64,000 bases of DNA from Ramlibacter humi (GCF_004681975.1 NZ_SMLK01000006.1:186001-250000); one strand, 5' to 3'; positions 23,615 to 33,357 are shown, numbered from the stretch's first letter. Notes: a model not told the origin generated them from the letters alone. Numbers and translations are program-made.

Positions 23615-25807
23615 TCAGCGCCGCGGCTTGGCATCCGCTTTGGCGACGGGCAGGGTGAAGCCGAAGGCGGCGCCGTGGCCGGGTTCGCCCCTGGCCCAGA
23701 CGGCGCCGCCATGGCGTTCCACGATGCGGCGCACGCTGGCCAGGCCGATGCCCGTGCCCTCGAAATCCTCGGCCTGGTGCAGCCGCTGGAACACTCCGAA
23801 CAGCTTGGCCACGTACTTTTGCTGGAAGCCGACCCCGTTGTCGCTGATCTCCAGGCCCTCGCCCTCGGCATTGCGCGCCGCCGAAATGCGGATGCGGGCC
23901 ACATCGCGCGTGCGCGTGTACTTCACCGCATTGCCAAGCAGGTTGCGCAGCGCCACCTGCATGAGGAACGGGTCGGCCCACAGCGCGGGCAGCGGATCGG
24001 CGATGTCCCACTCGATCTTGCGGCCGCCTTCCTGGTGGCTGAACTCGGCCACCAGCTCGCCCACCAGCAGGCGCGTGTCCACGCGCGCGCGCTTGATCGC
24101 CGAGCGGCCCATGCGCGAGAAGTCCAGCAGCGCATCGACCAGGTGCCCCGCGTACGCGGCGGCATCCTTCACGTGCGACAGGTAGCGCATGGAGCGCTCG
24201 GACAGCTGCTTGCCTTCCGCGTCCTGCACCAGGTCGACGTAGCCCGCGATGTGGCGCATCGGCGCGCGCAGGTCGTGCGACACGGTGTACGAGAAGGCTT
24301 CCAGCTCCTTGTTCACGCGGCCCAGCTCCGTGGCGACTTCCGCCATCTCCTCGGCGCGGCGCAGCACGATGCCGATCAGCGCGTTGCGCAGCTCGCCGGC
24401 CGCGGACACCTGCGCGGCGGTCCACGGCGCGGAGCGGTCGCGCACCTGCTCCTGCCAGCTGGAGAAGCTCTGGCGCGGATGGATGCGGCCTTCGCTGACG
24501 CTCAGTTCCTTGCGCGGGTCGCCGGCCCAGCGGATGGTGGTCACCAGCTCCGGCCGGAACCACAGCACCAGGTGCTGGTGCACCTGCGAGATCGAAATCG
24601 CCAGCACACCGGCCGCGCGGTCCACATACGCCTTGGCTTCCGGAAACACGTCCGGCAGCCGGTCACTCGACCAGGTTTCCTGTCCCTTCGCCGCGATCCA
24701 CTTGGCCAGCTGCGCGATCTGCGCGCGGCCGGGCGTGTCGCCGGTGGTCCAGCATTCGTCGTTCAGCACCACGGCCGCGCCTGTGGCCTGCGCCATGCGC
24801 AGCAGAGGCGCCGGTTCCTGCACCATGCGCTGCAGCGTGGCATCGCCTTCGGCGAGGTGCGAGACGATCTGCAGCGTCAGCTGGCGCAATTCCAGCCGCG
24901 CGGCGACCTCGGCGTTGTCTTCCTTGGCCGCGATCTGCAGCGACAGCAGCCAGCCCAGGTGCTCGCAGGCCGCGCGGGTCTGGAACGGCAGGTGCTTCGG
25001 GTCGTGGTCGTGGCAGGAGATCAGGCCCCACAGGCGTCCGCGCACGACGATCGACACCGACATCGACGCCAGCGTGCGCATGTTGCGCATGTACTCCAGG
25101 TGCACGGGCGACACGCTGCGAAGGCCGGCCCACGAGAGGTCCAGCTTGCCTGCATCCCAGCCGGCCCGGTTGGACAGCAACGGCACCGGCGCGTAGTTGG
25201 CGTCCGGGATCAGGCGGATGTGGTTCAGCCGGTAGAGGTCGCGCGCCTGCGCGGGGATGTCGGCGGCCGGGAAATGGTGGCTTTCGTACGAGTCGTAGCC
25301 GGGGTCGATGGCCTCGGCCAGCACCTCGCCGTGGCCCTCGCCGTCGAAGCGGTACACCAGCGCGCGGCCGAAGCCGGACAGGCGCTTGATCTCCACCGCC
25401 GCCAGTTCCGCCAGCGACTGCACCGAGTCGGCGCGTTGCAGCTGCGGCAGGAAGTGGCGCGCCAGCGAATAGATCGGCGCCCGCGTGCCGGTCTCGGCCG
25501 TGGCCGGCTCGAACTCCAGCACGAACCACTCGCCGCTGCGGTGGCCCACCACGTCCAGCGGCGTGCGGTCCACGTCGATGCGGCCCAGCGCCGCGGGACC
25601 GTCGCCGCCGAACAGGTCTTCCAGCTGGCCTCGCAGCACCAGCGCCGCGGCCTCGGCGGCGCGGTCGGCATTGCGCCAGTTCGCGCTCCACGCGGCGAGC
25701 TTGCCTTGCGAATCGAGCACCGCCATCCAGCCATGCGGCTGGATCGCGCCGGGCAGCCGGATCGGCTCCTGCGCGCAGAGCGAAAGGTCAGGCAGCTGCG
25801 CGTTCAT
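23615..25807 (-). CDS. bphP: Bacteriophytochrome histidine kinase
   Basis: 730-residue red/far-red photoreceptor kinase with a biliverdin chromophore. PAS-GAF-PHY-HisKA-HATPase order. The chromophore cysteine is Cys11 (LSLCAQEPIRLPGAIQPHG). The GAF domain has ADIPAQARDLY (usual PASDIP, here Ala for Ser) and HLEYMRNM; the PHY tongue has PRQSF. His511 in YTVSHDLRAP is the phospho-acceptor; NLLGNAVKY and ISDNGVGF mark the ATPase site. ATG at 25807 lies inside the last codons of the heme oxygenase gene (20-bp overlap), so chromophore synthesis and apoprotein are coupled. No C-terminal receiver; the adjacent gene supplies it. Confidence 0.95.
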   Translation of the reverse strand: MNAQLPDLSLCAQEPIRLPGAIQPHGWMAVLDSQGKLAAWSANWRNADRAAEAAALVLRGQLEDLFGGDGPAALGRIDVDRTPLDVVGHRSGEWFVLEFEPATAETGTRAPIYSLARHFLPQLQRADSVQSLAELAAVEIKRLSGFGRALVYRFDGEGHGEVLAEAIDPGYDSYESHHFPAADIPAQARDLYRLNHIRLIPDANYAPVPLLSNRAGWDAGKLDLSWAGLRSVSPVHLEYMRNMRTLASMSVSIVVRGRLWGLISCHDHDPKHLPFQTRAACEHLGWLLSLQIAAKEDNAEVAARLELRQLTLQIVSHLAEGDATLQRMVQEPAPLLRMAQATGAAVVLNDECWTTGDTPGRAQIAQLAKWIAAKGQETWSSDRLPDVFPEAKAYVDRAAGVLAISISQVHQHLVLWFRPELVTTIRWAGDPRKELSVSEGRIHPRQSFSSWQEQVRDRSAPWTAAQVSAAGELRNALIGIVLRRAEEMAEVATELGRVNKELEAFSYTVSHDLRAPMRHIAGYVDLVQDAEGKQLSERSMRYLSHVKDAAAYAGHLVDALLDFSRMGRSAIKRARVDTRLLVGELVAEFSHQEGGRKIEWDIADPLPALWADPFLMQVALRNLLGNAVKYTRTRDVARIRISAARNAEGEGLEISDNGVGFQQKYVAKLFGVFQRLHQAEDFEGTGIGLASVRRIVERHGGAVWARGEPGHGAAFGFTLPVAKADAKPRR

Positions 25808-26405
25808 GCAGGCGGTCCTGGAAAGTGGCGAGCAAGGCTTCGAACGTGCGCGCGGCCGCGTCCACGGCTTGCGCCAGCGCGCGGTCGTCGCCGGCCAGCT
25901 CGGCTTCGACGGTGGCGCGGAAGTCGCGCCACCGCGCGCCGGTGGCCGCGCCTTCGCCATGGAAGTAGGCGCCGCCGCTGTGCGGCTCGATGCCCAGCTG
26001 GTCGCGCAGGTGGCGCGAGATCACCTGGCCGCCCAGCGCGGAGCCTTCCAGTACATAAAGGGAGCCGAGCGCTTGCGCCGGACCATGGATGGCGGGCAGC
26101 TGCGCCCCGGCCGTGGGCGCTTCGAGGCCCAGCATGTGCAGGTCATCGGCCACGCGGCCGGAGCGTTGCCCGCCGGCCCAGCCGAGCAGGCGCTGCGGCA
26201 GCGCCGCAGCGACGAGCTTCTCCCATCCGGCGAGAAAGGTGAAGAAGCCCTGCAGCACGCGACCGTAGTGCGCATGACCGAACGGGCCGCCCAGGCCGAG
26301 CAGCGCCTCGATGCGATCGTGTTGCGCAGCCGTGCCGGCGCGAAGCGCGGCCATGGCGCCGTCGCGCCCGGAGGTCGGCGCCGGAAACTGCTGGGATGGG
26401 AGCAT
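25788..26405 (-). CDS. bphO: Heme oxygenase for biliverdin synthesis
   Basis: 205 residues, BphO-like. It opens heme to biliverdin IXalpha, the chromophore of the phytochrome encoded next. The proximal histidine is in GTAAQHDRIEALLG near residue 30, and the distal-helix glycines are in YVLEGSALGGQVISRHL. Start chosen as the ATG at 26405, with AGGAG about 14 bases upstream (rather far); the internal ATG near 26354 is an alternative giving a shorter head. It overlaps bphP by 20 bp and heads the four-gene light-sensing operon. Confidence 0.88.
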   Translation of the reverse strand: MLPSQQFPAPTSGRDGAMAALRAGTAAQHDRIEALLGLGGPFGHAHYGRVLQGFFTFLAGWEKLVAAALPQRLLGWAGGQRSGRVADDLHMLGLEAPTAGAQLPAIHGPAQALGSLYVLEGSALGGQVISRHLRDQLGIEPHSGGAYFHGEGAATGARWRDFRATVEAELAGDDRALAQAVDAAARTFEALLATFQDRLHERAAA

Positions 26406-26537
26406 CTTGGATGGAAGGGCTCCTGGCGGGGCGGGCCCTCGGGGCCGCCTTGGGGAGCTCGGATCAGCATGCCAGAAGCCTCCCTGCCGATCTGTAGGAC
26501 CACTCCCACACCCAGCGTCGTCCAACCCTTCCGGGGT

Positions 26538-27503
26538 TCAACGCAGCAGTGCGACCGCGCCGGAGAAGGTCAGGAAGGCCGCCGCCGTCGTCAAAAGGAT
26601 GATCCTGGCGATGCGGCCGGTGTCGGCGCCGAAGCGCTCGGCCAGCAACGAAACGTTGCTGGCGCTGGGCAGCGCGGCCACCAGCACCATCACGGTGAGC
26701 GCGAAAGGGTCCAGCGGCAGGCCGAAGCGGATGGCCGCCTTGCCCACCAGCCACACCAGCAGCGGGTGGATGGCCAGCTTGGCGATCGCCACCGGGACGA
26801 AGTCGCTGGCCGGCATCGGTCCGTGTTCCGACGCCGCGGCCACGGCCTGCGAGCGCGCCAGCACCGCGCCGATGGTGAACAGCGCCACCGGCGAAGCCGC
26901 GTCGGCCAGCAGGCCGATGGTGTCCATCACCGGCTTGACCGGCGCGATGCCCAGCGCCGACGAGAAAGCGCCGCACGCGATGGCCCACGGCATCGGGTTT
27001 CCCGCCATGCCGCGCAGCGCCTTGCGCGCCGCGATGGCCGCCCCGTGTTCGTCCGCGCCATCCAGCCGCGACAGCGCGATGCACAGCGAACTGGTGACGA
27101 TCAGGTCCAGCAGGATGGTGAGGATGGCGGGCCCCGCCGCGGCCGCACCGAGCAGCGCCACGAGCAGCGGCACGCCCATGAAGCCCGTGTTGGGAAACGC
27201 CGCCACCAGCGCGCCGAAAGCCGCATCGTTCCAGCCGATGCGCTCGTTGCGGCTGATGGCCACGGTGCCCCACACCATCAGCAGCGCGCACGGCAGGTAG
27301 ACCAGCAGCGCCGCCGGATCGAGCAATTGCGCGATGGGCGTGCCGGCGCCGAAGCGATACAGCATGCAGGGCAGCGCGAAGAACAGCACGAAGGTGTTCA
27401 GCCCGCCGATCGCCTCCAGCGGCAGCAGCCGGCGGCGGGCGGCCACGTAGCCGCACAGCACCAGCGCGAAAAACGGGAACGTGACCTTCAGGATGTCCAG
27501 CAC
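26538..27503 (-). CDS. AEC family transporter (auxin efflux carrier-like permease)
   Basis: 321 residues with about ten hydrophobic segments, arranged as two five-helix halves. The N-terminus LDILKVTFPFFALVLCGYVAARR is typical of the family; later segments include TVMVLVAALPSASNVSLLAERFG, with the ALPSASN crossover motif common in AEC proteins. These export or import organic acids and amino-acid derivatives; substrate unknown. The start is taken as GTG at 27503 because the upstream 28 codons are hydrophilic and basic and have no ribosome-binding site. It is divergent from rep. Confidence 0.8.
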   Translation of the reverse strand: MLDILKVTFPFFALVLCGYVAARRRLLPLEAIGGLNTFVLFFALPCMLYRFGAGTPIAQLLDPAALLVYLPCALLMVWGTVAISRNERIGWNDAAFGALVAAFPNTGFMGVPLLVALLGAAAAGPAILTILLDLIVTSSLCIALSRLDGADEHGAAIAARKALRGMAGNPMPWAIACGAFSSALGIAPVKPVMDTIGLLADAASPVALFTIGAVLARSQAVAAASEHGPMPASDFVPVAIAKLAIHPLLVWLVGKAAIRFGLPLDPFALTVMVLVAALPSASNVSLLAERFGADTGRIARIILLTTAAAFLTFSGAVALLR

Positions 27504-27619
27504 GGCGCGTATTGTCGATGCAACCGGAAGCGGTCTTATTGCGCGGAGGCGCTCCGCGGCGGCCCGTATGATCCGTCGCTCCCGCATCGACAGCCGCCCG
27601 CAGCTTCCCCTCCCACCGA

Positions 27620-29704
27620 ATGTCCGGCCTCAACCTCGCCCAGCAGGAAGCAGTCAACTACATGCAGGGCCCCTGCCTGGTGCTGGCCGGCGCCGGCTCG
27701 GGCAAGACGCGCGTCATCACGCACAAGGTGGGCCGCCTGATCCAGGCCGGCGTGGAAGCCAAGCGCATCCTGGCGATCACGTTCACCAACAAGGCCGCGG
27801 CGGAGATGCGCGAGCGCGCCAAGTCGCTGATCGGGCGCGATGCGCGCGAAGTGGTGATCTGCACCTTCCACGCGCTGGGCGTGCGCCTCTTGCGCAGCGA
27901 CGGCGCGGTGCTGGGCCTGAAGCCGCAGTTCTCCATCCTGGACAGCGACGACGTCACTTCCATCCTGAAGGACGCCGGTGGAACCACCGATTCGGCGACC
28001 GCGCGCCAGTGGCAATGGGCCATCGGCCTGTGGAAGAACATGGGGCTGAACGCCGCGCAGGCGGAGGCGCAGGCCAAGGACGACAACGAAAAGGTGACGG
28101 CTCGCATCATGGCGCGCTACGAGGAGCGCCTCACCGCCTACCAGAGCGTGGACTTCGACGACCTGATCGGCCTGCCGCTGAAGCTTTTGCGCGACCACGC
28201 CGAAGTGCGCGAGAAGTGGCAGAAGCACCTGGGCCACGTGCTGGTCGACGAATACCAGGACACCAACGCCACCCAGTACGAGCTGCTGAAGCTGCTGGTG
28301 GGCGAGCGCGGCCGCTTCACCGCGGTGGGCGACGACGACCAGTCCATCTACGGCTGGCGCGGCGCCACGCTGGACAACCTGAAGCGCCTCCCGCAGGACT
28401 ACCCGCAGCTGAAGGTGGTGAAGCTGGAGCAGAACTACCGCTCCACCAGCGCCATCCTGCGCGCGGCCAACAACGTCATCCAGCCCAACCCCAAGCTGTT
28501 CCCCAAGACGCTGTTCTCCGAGCTGGGCGAAGGCGAGCCGGTGCGCGTGGTCGACGCCGACGGCGAGGACCACGAGGCCGAGCGCGCCGTGGCGCGCATC
28601 CAGTCGATCCGCGCCAACGGCATGGGCCACGAGTGGAAGGATTTCGCCATCCTCTACCGCGCCAACCACCAGGCGCGCGTGTTCGAGCAGGCGCTGCGCA
28701 AGGCGCAGATCCCGTACAAGGTGTCGGGCGGCCAGAGCTTCTTCGACCGCGCCGAGATTCGCGACCTGTGCGCGTGGCTGCGCCTCTGGGTGAACAACGA
28801 CGACGACCCGGCCTTCCTGCGCGCCATCACCACGCCCAAGCGCGGCATCGGCCACACCACGCTGCAGAACCTGGGCATCTTCGCCACCAAGATGAAGCTG
28901 TCGCTGTTCGAGGCGCTGTTCTCGTCCTCGCTCGGCTCGGTGCTGCCGGCCAAGGCGGTGGGCAGCCTGCACGAGTTCGGCCGGTACGTGAACGACCTGG
29001 AGTTCCGCGCCCGCCACACCATGGGTGCAGAGGATGCGCGCGCTTTCCTCACCGACTGGCTGAAAGACATCGGCTACGAGAAGCACCTGTACGACAGCGA
29101 GGACAGCGAGAGGCTGGCGGCTTCGCGCTGGACCAACGTGATGGAGTTCTGCGACTGGATGGCGCAGCGTTGCGGCGGGCAGATCGACGACACCGCGGGC
29201 GTGCAGATCGCGGGCGAGAAGAAGAGCCTGCTGGAAGTGGCGCAGACCATCTCGCTGCTGTCCACGCTGTCCGAGCGCGAGCAGGACCAGAACGTGGTGA
29301 CGCTGTCCACCCTGCACGCTTCGAAGGGACTGGAGTGGCCGCACGTCACGCTGGCCGGCTGCGTGGAAGGGCTGCTGCCGTTCAAGCTGGACGACGAAGG
29401 CGCCGGCAAGGACACCGTGAACGAAGGCATCCTGCAGCGGCTGCAGGAAGAGCGCCGGCTGATGTACGTGGGCATCACGCGCGCGCAGCGCTCGCTGGCC
29501 GTCAGCTGGACGCGCAAGCGCAAGAAGGGCCGCGACGTCATCGCCGCGCAGCCCAGCCGCTTCATCGCCGAGATGGCGCTGGACGTGAAGACGGTGAAGG
29601 AAGACCCGCGCGAAAAGCTGAAAGCGCTGCGCGCGGAGTTCGCGCGCAAGAGCGCGGAGTCGGCGGCCGCCGCATCGGCGGCTGCCGCGGGCGGCGCAGC
29701 CTGA
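27620..29704 (+). CDS. rep: ATP-dependent DNA helicase Rep (UvrD/Rep, SF1A)
   Basis: 694-residue 3'-5' helicase that helps the replisome through protein-bound DNA. SF1A motifs in order: Q-motif LNLAQQEAVNY; Walker A GAGSGKT (Lys29); Ia TFTNKAAAEM; II VDEYQDTN; III GDDDQSIYGWRGA; IV LEQNYRST; V TLHASKGLEW; VI MYVGITRAQRSL. Length and motif spacing match Rep rather than PcrA/RecB. ATG at 27620; the final codon overlaps the next gene (TGATG). Confidence 0.93.
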   Translation: MSGLNLAQQEAVNYMQGPCLVLAGAGSGKTRVITHKVGRLIQAGVEAKRILAITFTNKAAAEMRERAKSLIGRDAREVVICTFHALGVRLLRSDGAVLGLKPQFSILDSDDVTSILKDAGGTTDSATARQWQWAIGLWKNMGLNAAQAEAQAKDDNEKVTARIMARYEERLTAYQSVDFDDLIGLPLKLLRDHAEVREKWQKHLGHVLVDEYQDTNATQYELLKLLVGERGRFTAVGDDDQSIYGWRGATLDNLKRLPQDYPQLKVVKLEQNYRSTSAILRAANNVIQPNPKLFPKTLFSELGEGEPVRVVDADGEDHEAERAVARIQSIRANGMGHEWKDFAILYRANHQARVFEQALRKAQIPYKVSGGQSFFDRAEIRDLCAWLRLWVNNDDDPAFLRAITTPKRGIGHTTLQNLGIFATKMKLSLFEALFSSSLGSVLPAKAVGSLHEFGRYVNDLEFRARHTMGAEDARAFLTDWLKDIGYEKHLYDSEDSERLAASRWTNVMEFCDWMAQRCGGQIDDTAGVQIAGEKKSLLEVAQTISLLSTLSEREQDQNVVTLSTLHASKGLEWPHVTLAGCVEGLLPFKLDDEGAGKDTVNEGILQRLQEERRLMYVGITRAQRSLAVSWTRKRKKGRDVIAAQPSRFIAEMALDVKTVKEDPREKLKALRAEFARKSAESAAAASAAAAGGAA

Positions 29705-30126
29705 TGCGCCGCCAGGTCCTGGCGCTGCTGCTCGCGCTGCCGCTGGCCGCCGCGCACGCGCAGGGCGCGGCGCCCGCCGATTGCCCGAAGGCGGCCGACG
29801 TCACGCCGCGCCATTTGGTGGGCCTGTGGCGCGCCGAGTTCGCCGACGGCGGTGCCGGCGCCACGCTGCTGCTGGAACCGCACAAGGAATACGCGCAAAG
29901 CCTGTCCGGCGAGATCAACCGCAACGGCGAGAAATCGCGCGTCGCGGCCGACCTGGAAGACGGCGCCTTCACGCTGGAGGAATCGGCCGACGGCCGGCGC
30001 ATCAGCGCCACCTGGCTGGGCGACCTGGTCGAAGGTTCGTGCGGGCGCGAGATCCGCGGCCAGTGGAAGCCCGAAGGCGGCGGTCAAGAACGTAACTTCG
30101 TGCTCAGGCGGGTGCAGGGCTGGTAG
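29704..30126 (+). CDS. Secreted hypothetical protein downstream of rep
   Basis: 140 residues with a clear signal peptide (MRRQVLALLLALPLAAAHAQG). The mature part looks like a small beta-rich domain: HLVGLWRAEF, ATLLLEPHKEYAQSLSGEIN, ISATWLGDLVEGSCGREIRG. The GLWxxEF opening followed by alternating strands resembles lipocalin-like or META-type periplasmic domains. There are two cysteines in the mature protein, so a disulfide is possible. Translationally coupled to rep (ATG overlaps its stop) but the periplasmic location means a functional link is not implied. Confidence 0.7.
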   Translation: MRRQVLALLLALPLAAAHAQGAAPADCPKAADVTPRHLVGLWRAEFADGGAGATLLLEPHKEYAQSLSGEINRNGEKSRVAADLEDGAFTLEESADGRRISATWLGDLVEGSCGREIRGQWKPEGGGQERNFVLRRVQGW

Positions 30127-30144
30127 CACGGCTACCATCAACCG

Positions 30145-31290
30145 GTGCCTTTTCCGAGACGACTCTCCCGCTCCCTTTTCGCTGCCGCACTGCTCACAAG
30201 CGCAGGCGCGCTGCACGCGCAGACCGACCCGTGGCAAGCCTGCACGGCGCTGGACGATCCCCAAGCACGCCTCGCCTGCTACGACCGATGGGCGGCCGCG
30301 CAACGTGAAGCCGCCCAGCAGGCGGCTTCACCCGCCACGCCATCGGCTGCGCCTCCCGTGGATGCCGGCGCGGCCAAGGCCGTGCGCGAAGCGCTGGCGG
30401 CCACGCGCGGCGGCGGCCTGCGGCTGACGCGCAAGCAGGGTTGCCACAACCCCGAGCTCACGGGCCTGTCGGCCGCGTGGGAGCTGGAGGACACCAGCGA
30501 CTGCGGCACCTTCGGCCTGCGCGGCTACCGCCCGACCAGCATCGCCGTCGTCGCGTCCGACTCGGTGAACAAGCAGCCGACGTCACCCAACCCGCTCAAC
30601 AACGCCGCCGCCCCGCAGCCGTACCGCAACACCGAGACGCGGTTGCAGCTGTCGGTGCGCACCAAGCTCGCCACCGGATTGCTGCCCGTGCGCGACCCGA
30701 CGCTGAACGACTCGCTGTGGTTCGGCTACACGCAGCAGTCGTACTGGCAGCTGTTCACGCCGGCGATCTCGCGGCCGTTCCGCAGCACCGACCACGAGCC
30801 GGAGCTTTTCTACCTGTACCCGCTGCAGGCGGCCGACGCCTCGCGCTGGCGGCTGCGCTTCGGCGGTATCGGCATCTCGCACCAGTCCAACGGCCAGTCG
30901 CTGCCGCTGTCGCGAAGCTGGAACCGCGTGTACCTGATGGCGGGCGCCGAACGCGGCGACGTGGTGGTGCAGGCGCGCGTGTGGCAGCGCATCCACGAAA
31001 GCGCCGCGAACGACGACAACCCGAACATCTCTTCGTTCATCGGGCGCGCGGAAGGCGTGGTGAACTGGCGCGCCAACCTGGACAACCAGCTGCGGCTGAC
31101 CGTGCGGCACAACCTGCAGCGTGACGCGCGCGGATCGGTGCGGCTGGAGTGGTTCCACACGCTGGCCGGCAGCGGCGGCGAAGGCCTGCAGCTGCACACG
31201 CAGCTGTTCAGCGGCTACGGCGACAGCCTGCTGGACTACAACCGGCGCCGCACCATGCTGAGCATCGGGCTGAGCCTGTCCGACTGGTGA
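30145..31290 (+). CDS. pldA: Outer-membrane phospholipase A1
   Basis: 381 residues. Signal peptide (LFAAALLTSAGALHAQ), an N-terminal insert of about 90 residues, then a 12-stranded barrel. The active-site segment GISHQSNGQ holds the catalytic His and Ser, and SRSWNR supplies the Asn, matching OMPLA His/Ser/Asn. YTQQSYWQLF and SRPFRSTDHEPELFY are family landmarks. It hydrolyses phospholipids that reach the outer leaflet of the outer membrane. The start is GTG at 30145, the only start giving the signal peptide. N-terminal DPWQACTALDDPQARLACYD has a Cys pair seen in betaproteobacterial versions. Confidence 0.9.
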   Translation: MPFPRRLSRSLFAAALLTSAGALHAQTDPWQACTALDDPQARLACYDRWAAAQREAAQQAASPATPSAAPPVDAGAAKAVREALAATRGGGLRLTRKQGCHNPELTGLSAAWELEDTSDCGTFGLRGYRPTSIAVVASDSVNKQPTSPNPLNNAAAPQPYRNTETRLQLSVRTKLATGLLPVRDPTLNDSLWFGYTQQSYWQLFTPAISRPFRSTDHEPELFYLYPLQAADASRWRLRFGGIGISHQSNGQSLPLSRSWNRVYLMAGAERGDVVVQARVWQRIHESAANDDNPNISSFIGRAEGVVNWRANLDNQLRLTVRHNLQRDARGSVRLEWFHTLAGSGGEGLQLHTQLFSGYGDSLLDYNRRRTMLSIGLSLSDW

Positions 31291-31293
31291 TCG

Positions 31294-31800
31294 TCAGCCG
31301 GGCTCGCCAGTGGCCGCATCGCCCATGCCGATGCGGCCGCCCCGCAGGATGCGCGCGGTGACGCCGCCGTGCCCGCGCAGCGCGTTGTAGGCGCCCTCGC
31401 CCAGGCGGTCTTCCATCTTGGAGCAGGGCTCGCATGGACCGGTGATCTCCAGCAGCACCTCGGCGCCGATGCGCAAGCGCAGCGGACGGTCCGCGAACAG
31501 CGATTTCGCGGCGAGCAGGTTGAGGCCCGACACCACCAGGTTGCGGCGCAGCTCGCCCGCATCGACTTCGCGCCTCAGCAGCGCGGCCACCACCGGCAAG
31601 TGCTCGGCCTGGAACAGCGTGACCTGCCGCCTGCTGCCGCCGCGGCCGGCCGCCGTGCGGTCGCCATCGATGCCGCGGCCCGCGATGGCGATGGCCGCGG
31701 ACGGGCGCAGCACAGGCTGGCCGCGGGCGGGTCGCAGGTAGATCGCTTCCACCCGGCCGGCGGCCGGGAAGCGCGAAGACAGCTCGCGCAGGTCGCTCAC
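31294..31800 (-). CDS. MOSC domain protein
   Basis: 168-residue protein with the MOSC (molybdenum cofactor sulfurase C-terminal) domain: [38 protein letters not shown] and the conserved cysteine in [12 protein letters not shown]. Such proteins bind Mo-cofactor or sulfur and handle N-hydroxylated or sulfur-containing substrates. The start is a GTG at 31800 overlapping the monooxygenase stop (GTGA), so the two are translationally coupled. Convergent with pldA. Confidence 0.85.
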   Translation of the reverse strand: MSDLRELSSRFPAAGRVEAIYLRPARGQPVLRPSAAIAIAGRGIDGDRTAAGRGGSRRQVTLFQAEHLPVVAALLRREVDAGELRRNLVVSGLNLLAAKSLFADRPLRLRIGAEVLLEITGPCEPCSKMEDRLGEGAYNALRGHGGVTARILRGGRIGMGDAATGEPG

Positions 31801-33038
31801 TGAACCGGAGGATGCGGCGCGACGCGCACGCGTTCGGGCCGCACGCCGATGCCCACCAGGCGCGCCGGCAGGCGGCGCAGCAAAGGCAGCCGCTGCAGCA
31901 GCCTGACGCCGAGCGGCGGCGTCGCATGTTCGCCGGCCGGGCGCGCCAGCAGCGGCGACAGCAGCGAGTTCTGCACCGCGACCTGCGCGCGCTGCGTGAC
32001 GCGCGCGGGCCACTGGCGGCGCTTCTGCACCGCTTCCAGGTCGCTGGCGCGCAAGCGCCCTTCGCGCAGCGGCACCGCGAGGAGGTTGGCCGCGGCCACC
32101 GCGTCCTGGATGGCGAGGTTGATGCCCACGCCGCCCACCGGCGACATCGCATGCGCGGCGTCGCCGATGCACAGCAGCCCCTCGCGCCACCAGCGCGGCA
32201 GGTCGGTGATCTGCACGCTGAGCAGCCTGATGTCGTCCCAGCTTTGCAGCGCCGCCAGTTGCGGCGCCAGGTAGGGCGCGATGGCGGCGACGCGGTCGCG
32301 GAAATGCGCCAGGCCCTGGGCCCGCAGCGTCTCCAGCGAGCCTTTCGGGATGACGTACGCGCATTGCCAGTAAGTGCCGCGGCCCAGCATCACCAGCATC
32401 GCGCCCGGCCGCAGGATGCCGCCGGTGCGCGCGGGATGCGCCTGCGCATCGCGTTCCAGGCGGAACCAGAGCACGTCGATGGGCGCGCCGACTTCGGTGA
32501 TGGGCAAGCCGGCGCTTTCGCGGATGGTGGTGTGGCGGCCGTCCGCGCCCACGACCAGGTCCGCGCGGATGTGCCAGGCGCGCTCGCGGTTGCGCACCTG
32601 CACGCCGCGCACCGCGCCGCCTTCCTCGATCACGGCTTCCGCCTTGGTGCCCAGGAGCAGCGTGAAGTTCGGCAGCTTGCGCGCCTCGTCGGCCAGGAAG
32701 TCGAGGAAGTCCCACTGCGGCACCAGCACCAGGAAGGGCCGGGCCGCGGGCAGGTGCCGGAAGTCGGCGAGGGGGGTGATTTCGCCGAACACGTCGCCCA
32801 CCAGCTCGGGCACTTCGTCGTGCGGCAGCTTCAGGAACGAGTCCAGCAGCCCCAGGTCCTGGAGCACCGTGAGCGTGGACGGATGGATGGTGTCGCCGCG
32901 GAAGTCACGCAGGAAGTCGTCGTGCTTCTCCAGCACGGTGACGCGCACGCCGGAACGCGCGAGCAGGTAGCCCAGCATCAGGCCGGCGGGTCCGCCGCCG
33001 GCGATGCAGCACTGCGTGGTGTCTTCGGGCTGGGACAT
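31797..33038 (-). CDS. FAD-dependent monooxygenase (PHBH/UbiH-like)
   Basis: 413 residues of the class A flavoprotein hydroxylase fold. FAD-binding motifs: [15 protein letters not shown] near the N-terminus, [13 protein letters not shown] (DG motif) mid-protein, and [18 protein letters not shown] (GD motif). The PHBH-like substrate domain sits between. Reaction and substrate are unknown; the tight coupling with a MOSC protein is the only clue. The C-terminal 60 residues are basic and proline-rich, unlike ubiquinone-pathway members. ATG at 33038. Confidence 0.85.
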   Translation of the reverse strand: MSQPEDTTQCCIAGGGPAGLMLGYLLARSGVRVTVLEKHDDFLRDFRGDTIHPSTLTVLQDLGLLDSFLKLPHDEVPELVGDVFGEITPLADFRHLPAARPFLVLVPQWDFLDFLADEARKLPNFTLLLGTKAEAVIEEGGAVRGVQVRNRERAWHIRADLVVGADGRHTTIRESAGLPITEVGAPIDVLWFRLERDAQAHPARTGGILRPGAMLVMLGRGTYWQCAYVIPKGSLETLRAQGLAHFRDRVAAIAPYLAPQLAALQSWDDIRLLSVQITDLPRWWREGLLCIGDAAHAMSPVGGVGINLAIQDAVAAANLLAVPLREGRLRASDLEAVQKRRQWPARVTQRAQVAVQNSLLSPLLARPAGEHATPPLGVRLLQRLPLLRRLPARLVGIGVRPERVRVAPHPPVQ

Positions 33039-33084
33039 GGCCGGGCATCGTACGCCCGGCCGCGTGATCCTGCAGGGCCGCGCG

Positions 33085-33357
33085 TCAGCGGCGGATCGGC
33101 GGGCGGCGGGGCGCGCCGCCGGCGTCGGGACGCCGCTCGGGCAGGTGGCGGAACATGATGCGGCCCTTGCTCAGGTCGTAGGGCGACATCTCCAGCGTCA
33201 CGTCGTCGCCGGCGATGATGCGGATGCGGTGCTTCTTCATCTTGCCGCCCGTGTAGGCCACCAGTTCGTGCCCGTTGGACAGCACCACGCGGCAGCGGGA
33301 ATCGGGGAGGATTTCCTCGACCCGGCCGCGCATTTCGATCAGCTCTTCCTTGGCCAT
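33085..33357 (-). CDS. infA: Translation initiation factor IF-1 with basic C-terminal tail
   Basis: OB-fold protein binding the ribosomal A site. Residues 1-72 match IF-1: [39 protein letters not shown] and [18 protein letters not shown]. It ends with an extra tail ([17 protein letters not shown]), making 90 residues instead of the usual 72. Betaproteobacteria often have two infA genes; the longer tail suggests this is the accessory copy. GGAAGGA precedes the ATG; a GCGCGC-GTTC-GCGCGC hairpin (33371-33386) sits just upstream in the leader. Confidence 0.9.
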   Translation of the reverse strand: MAKEELIEMRGRVEEILPDSRCRVVLSNGHELVAYTGGKMKKHRIRIIAGDDVTLEMSPYDLSKGRIMFRHLPERRPDAGGAPRRPPIRR

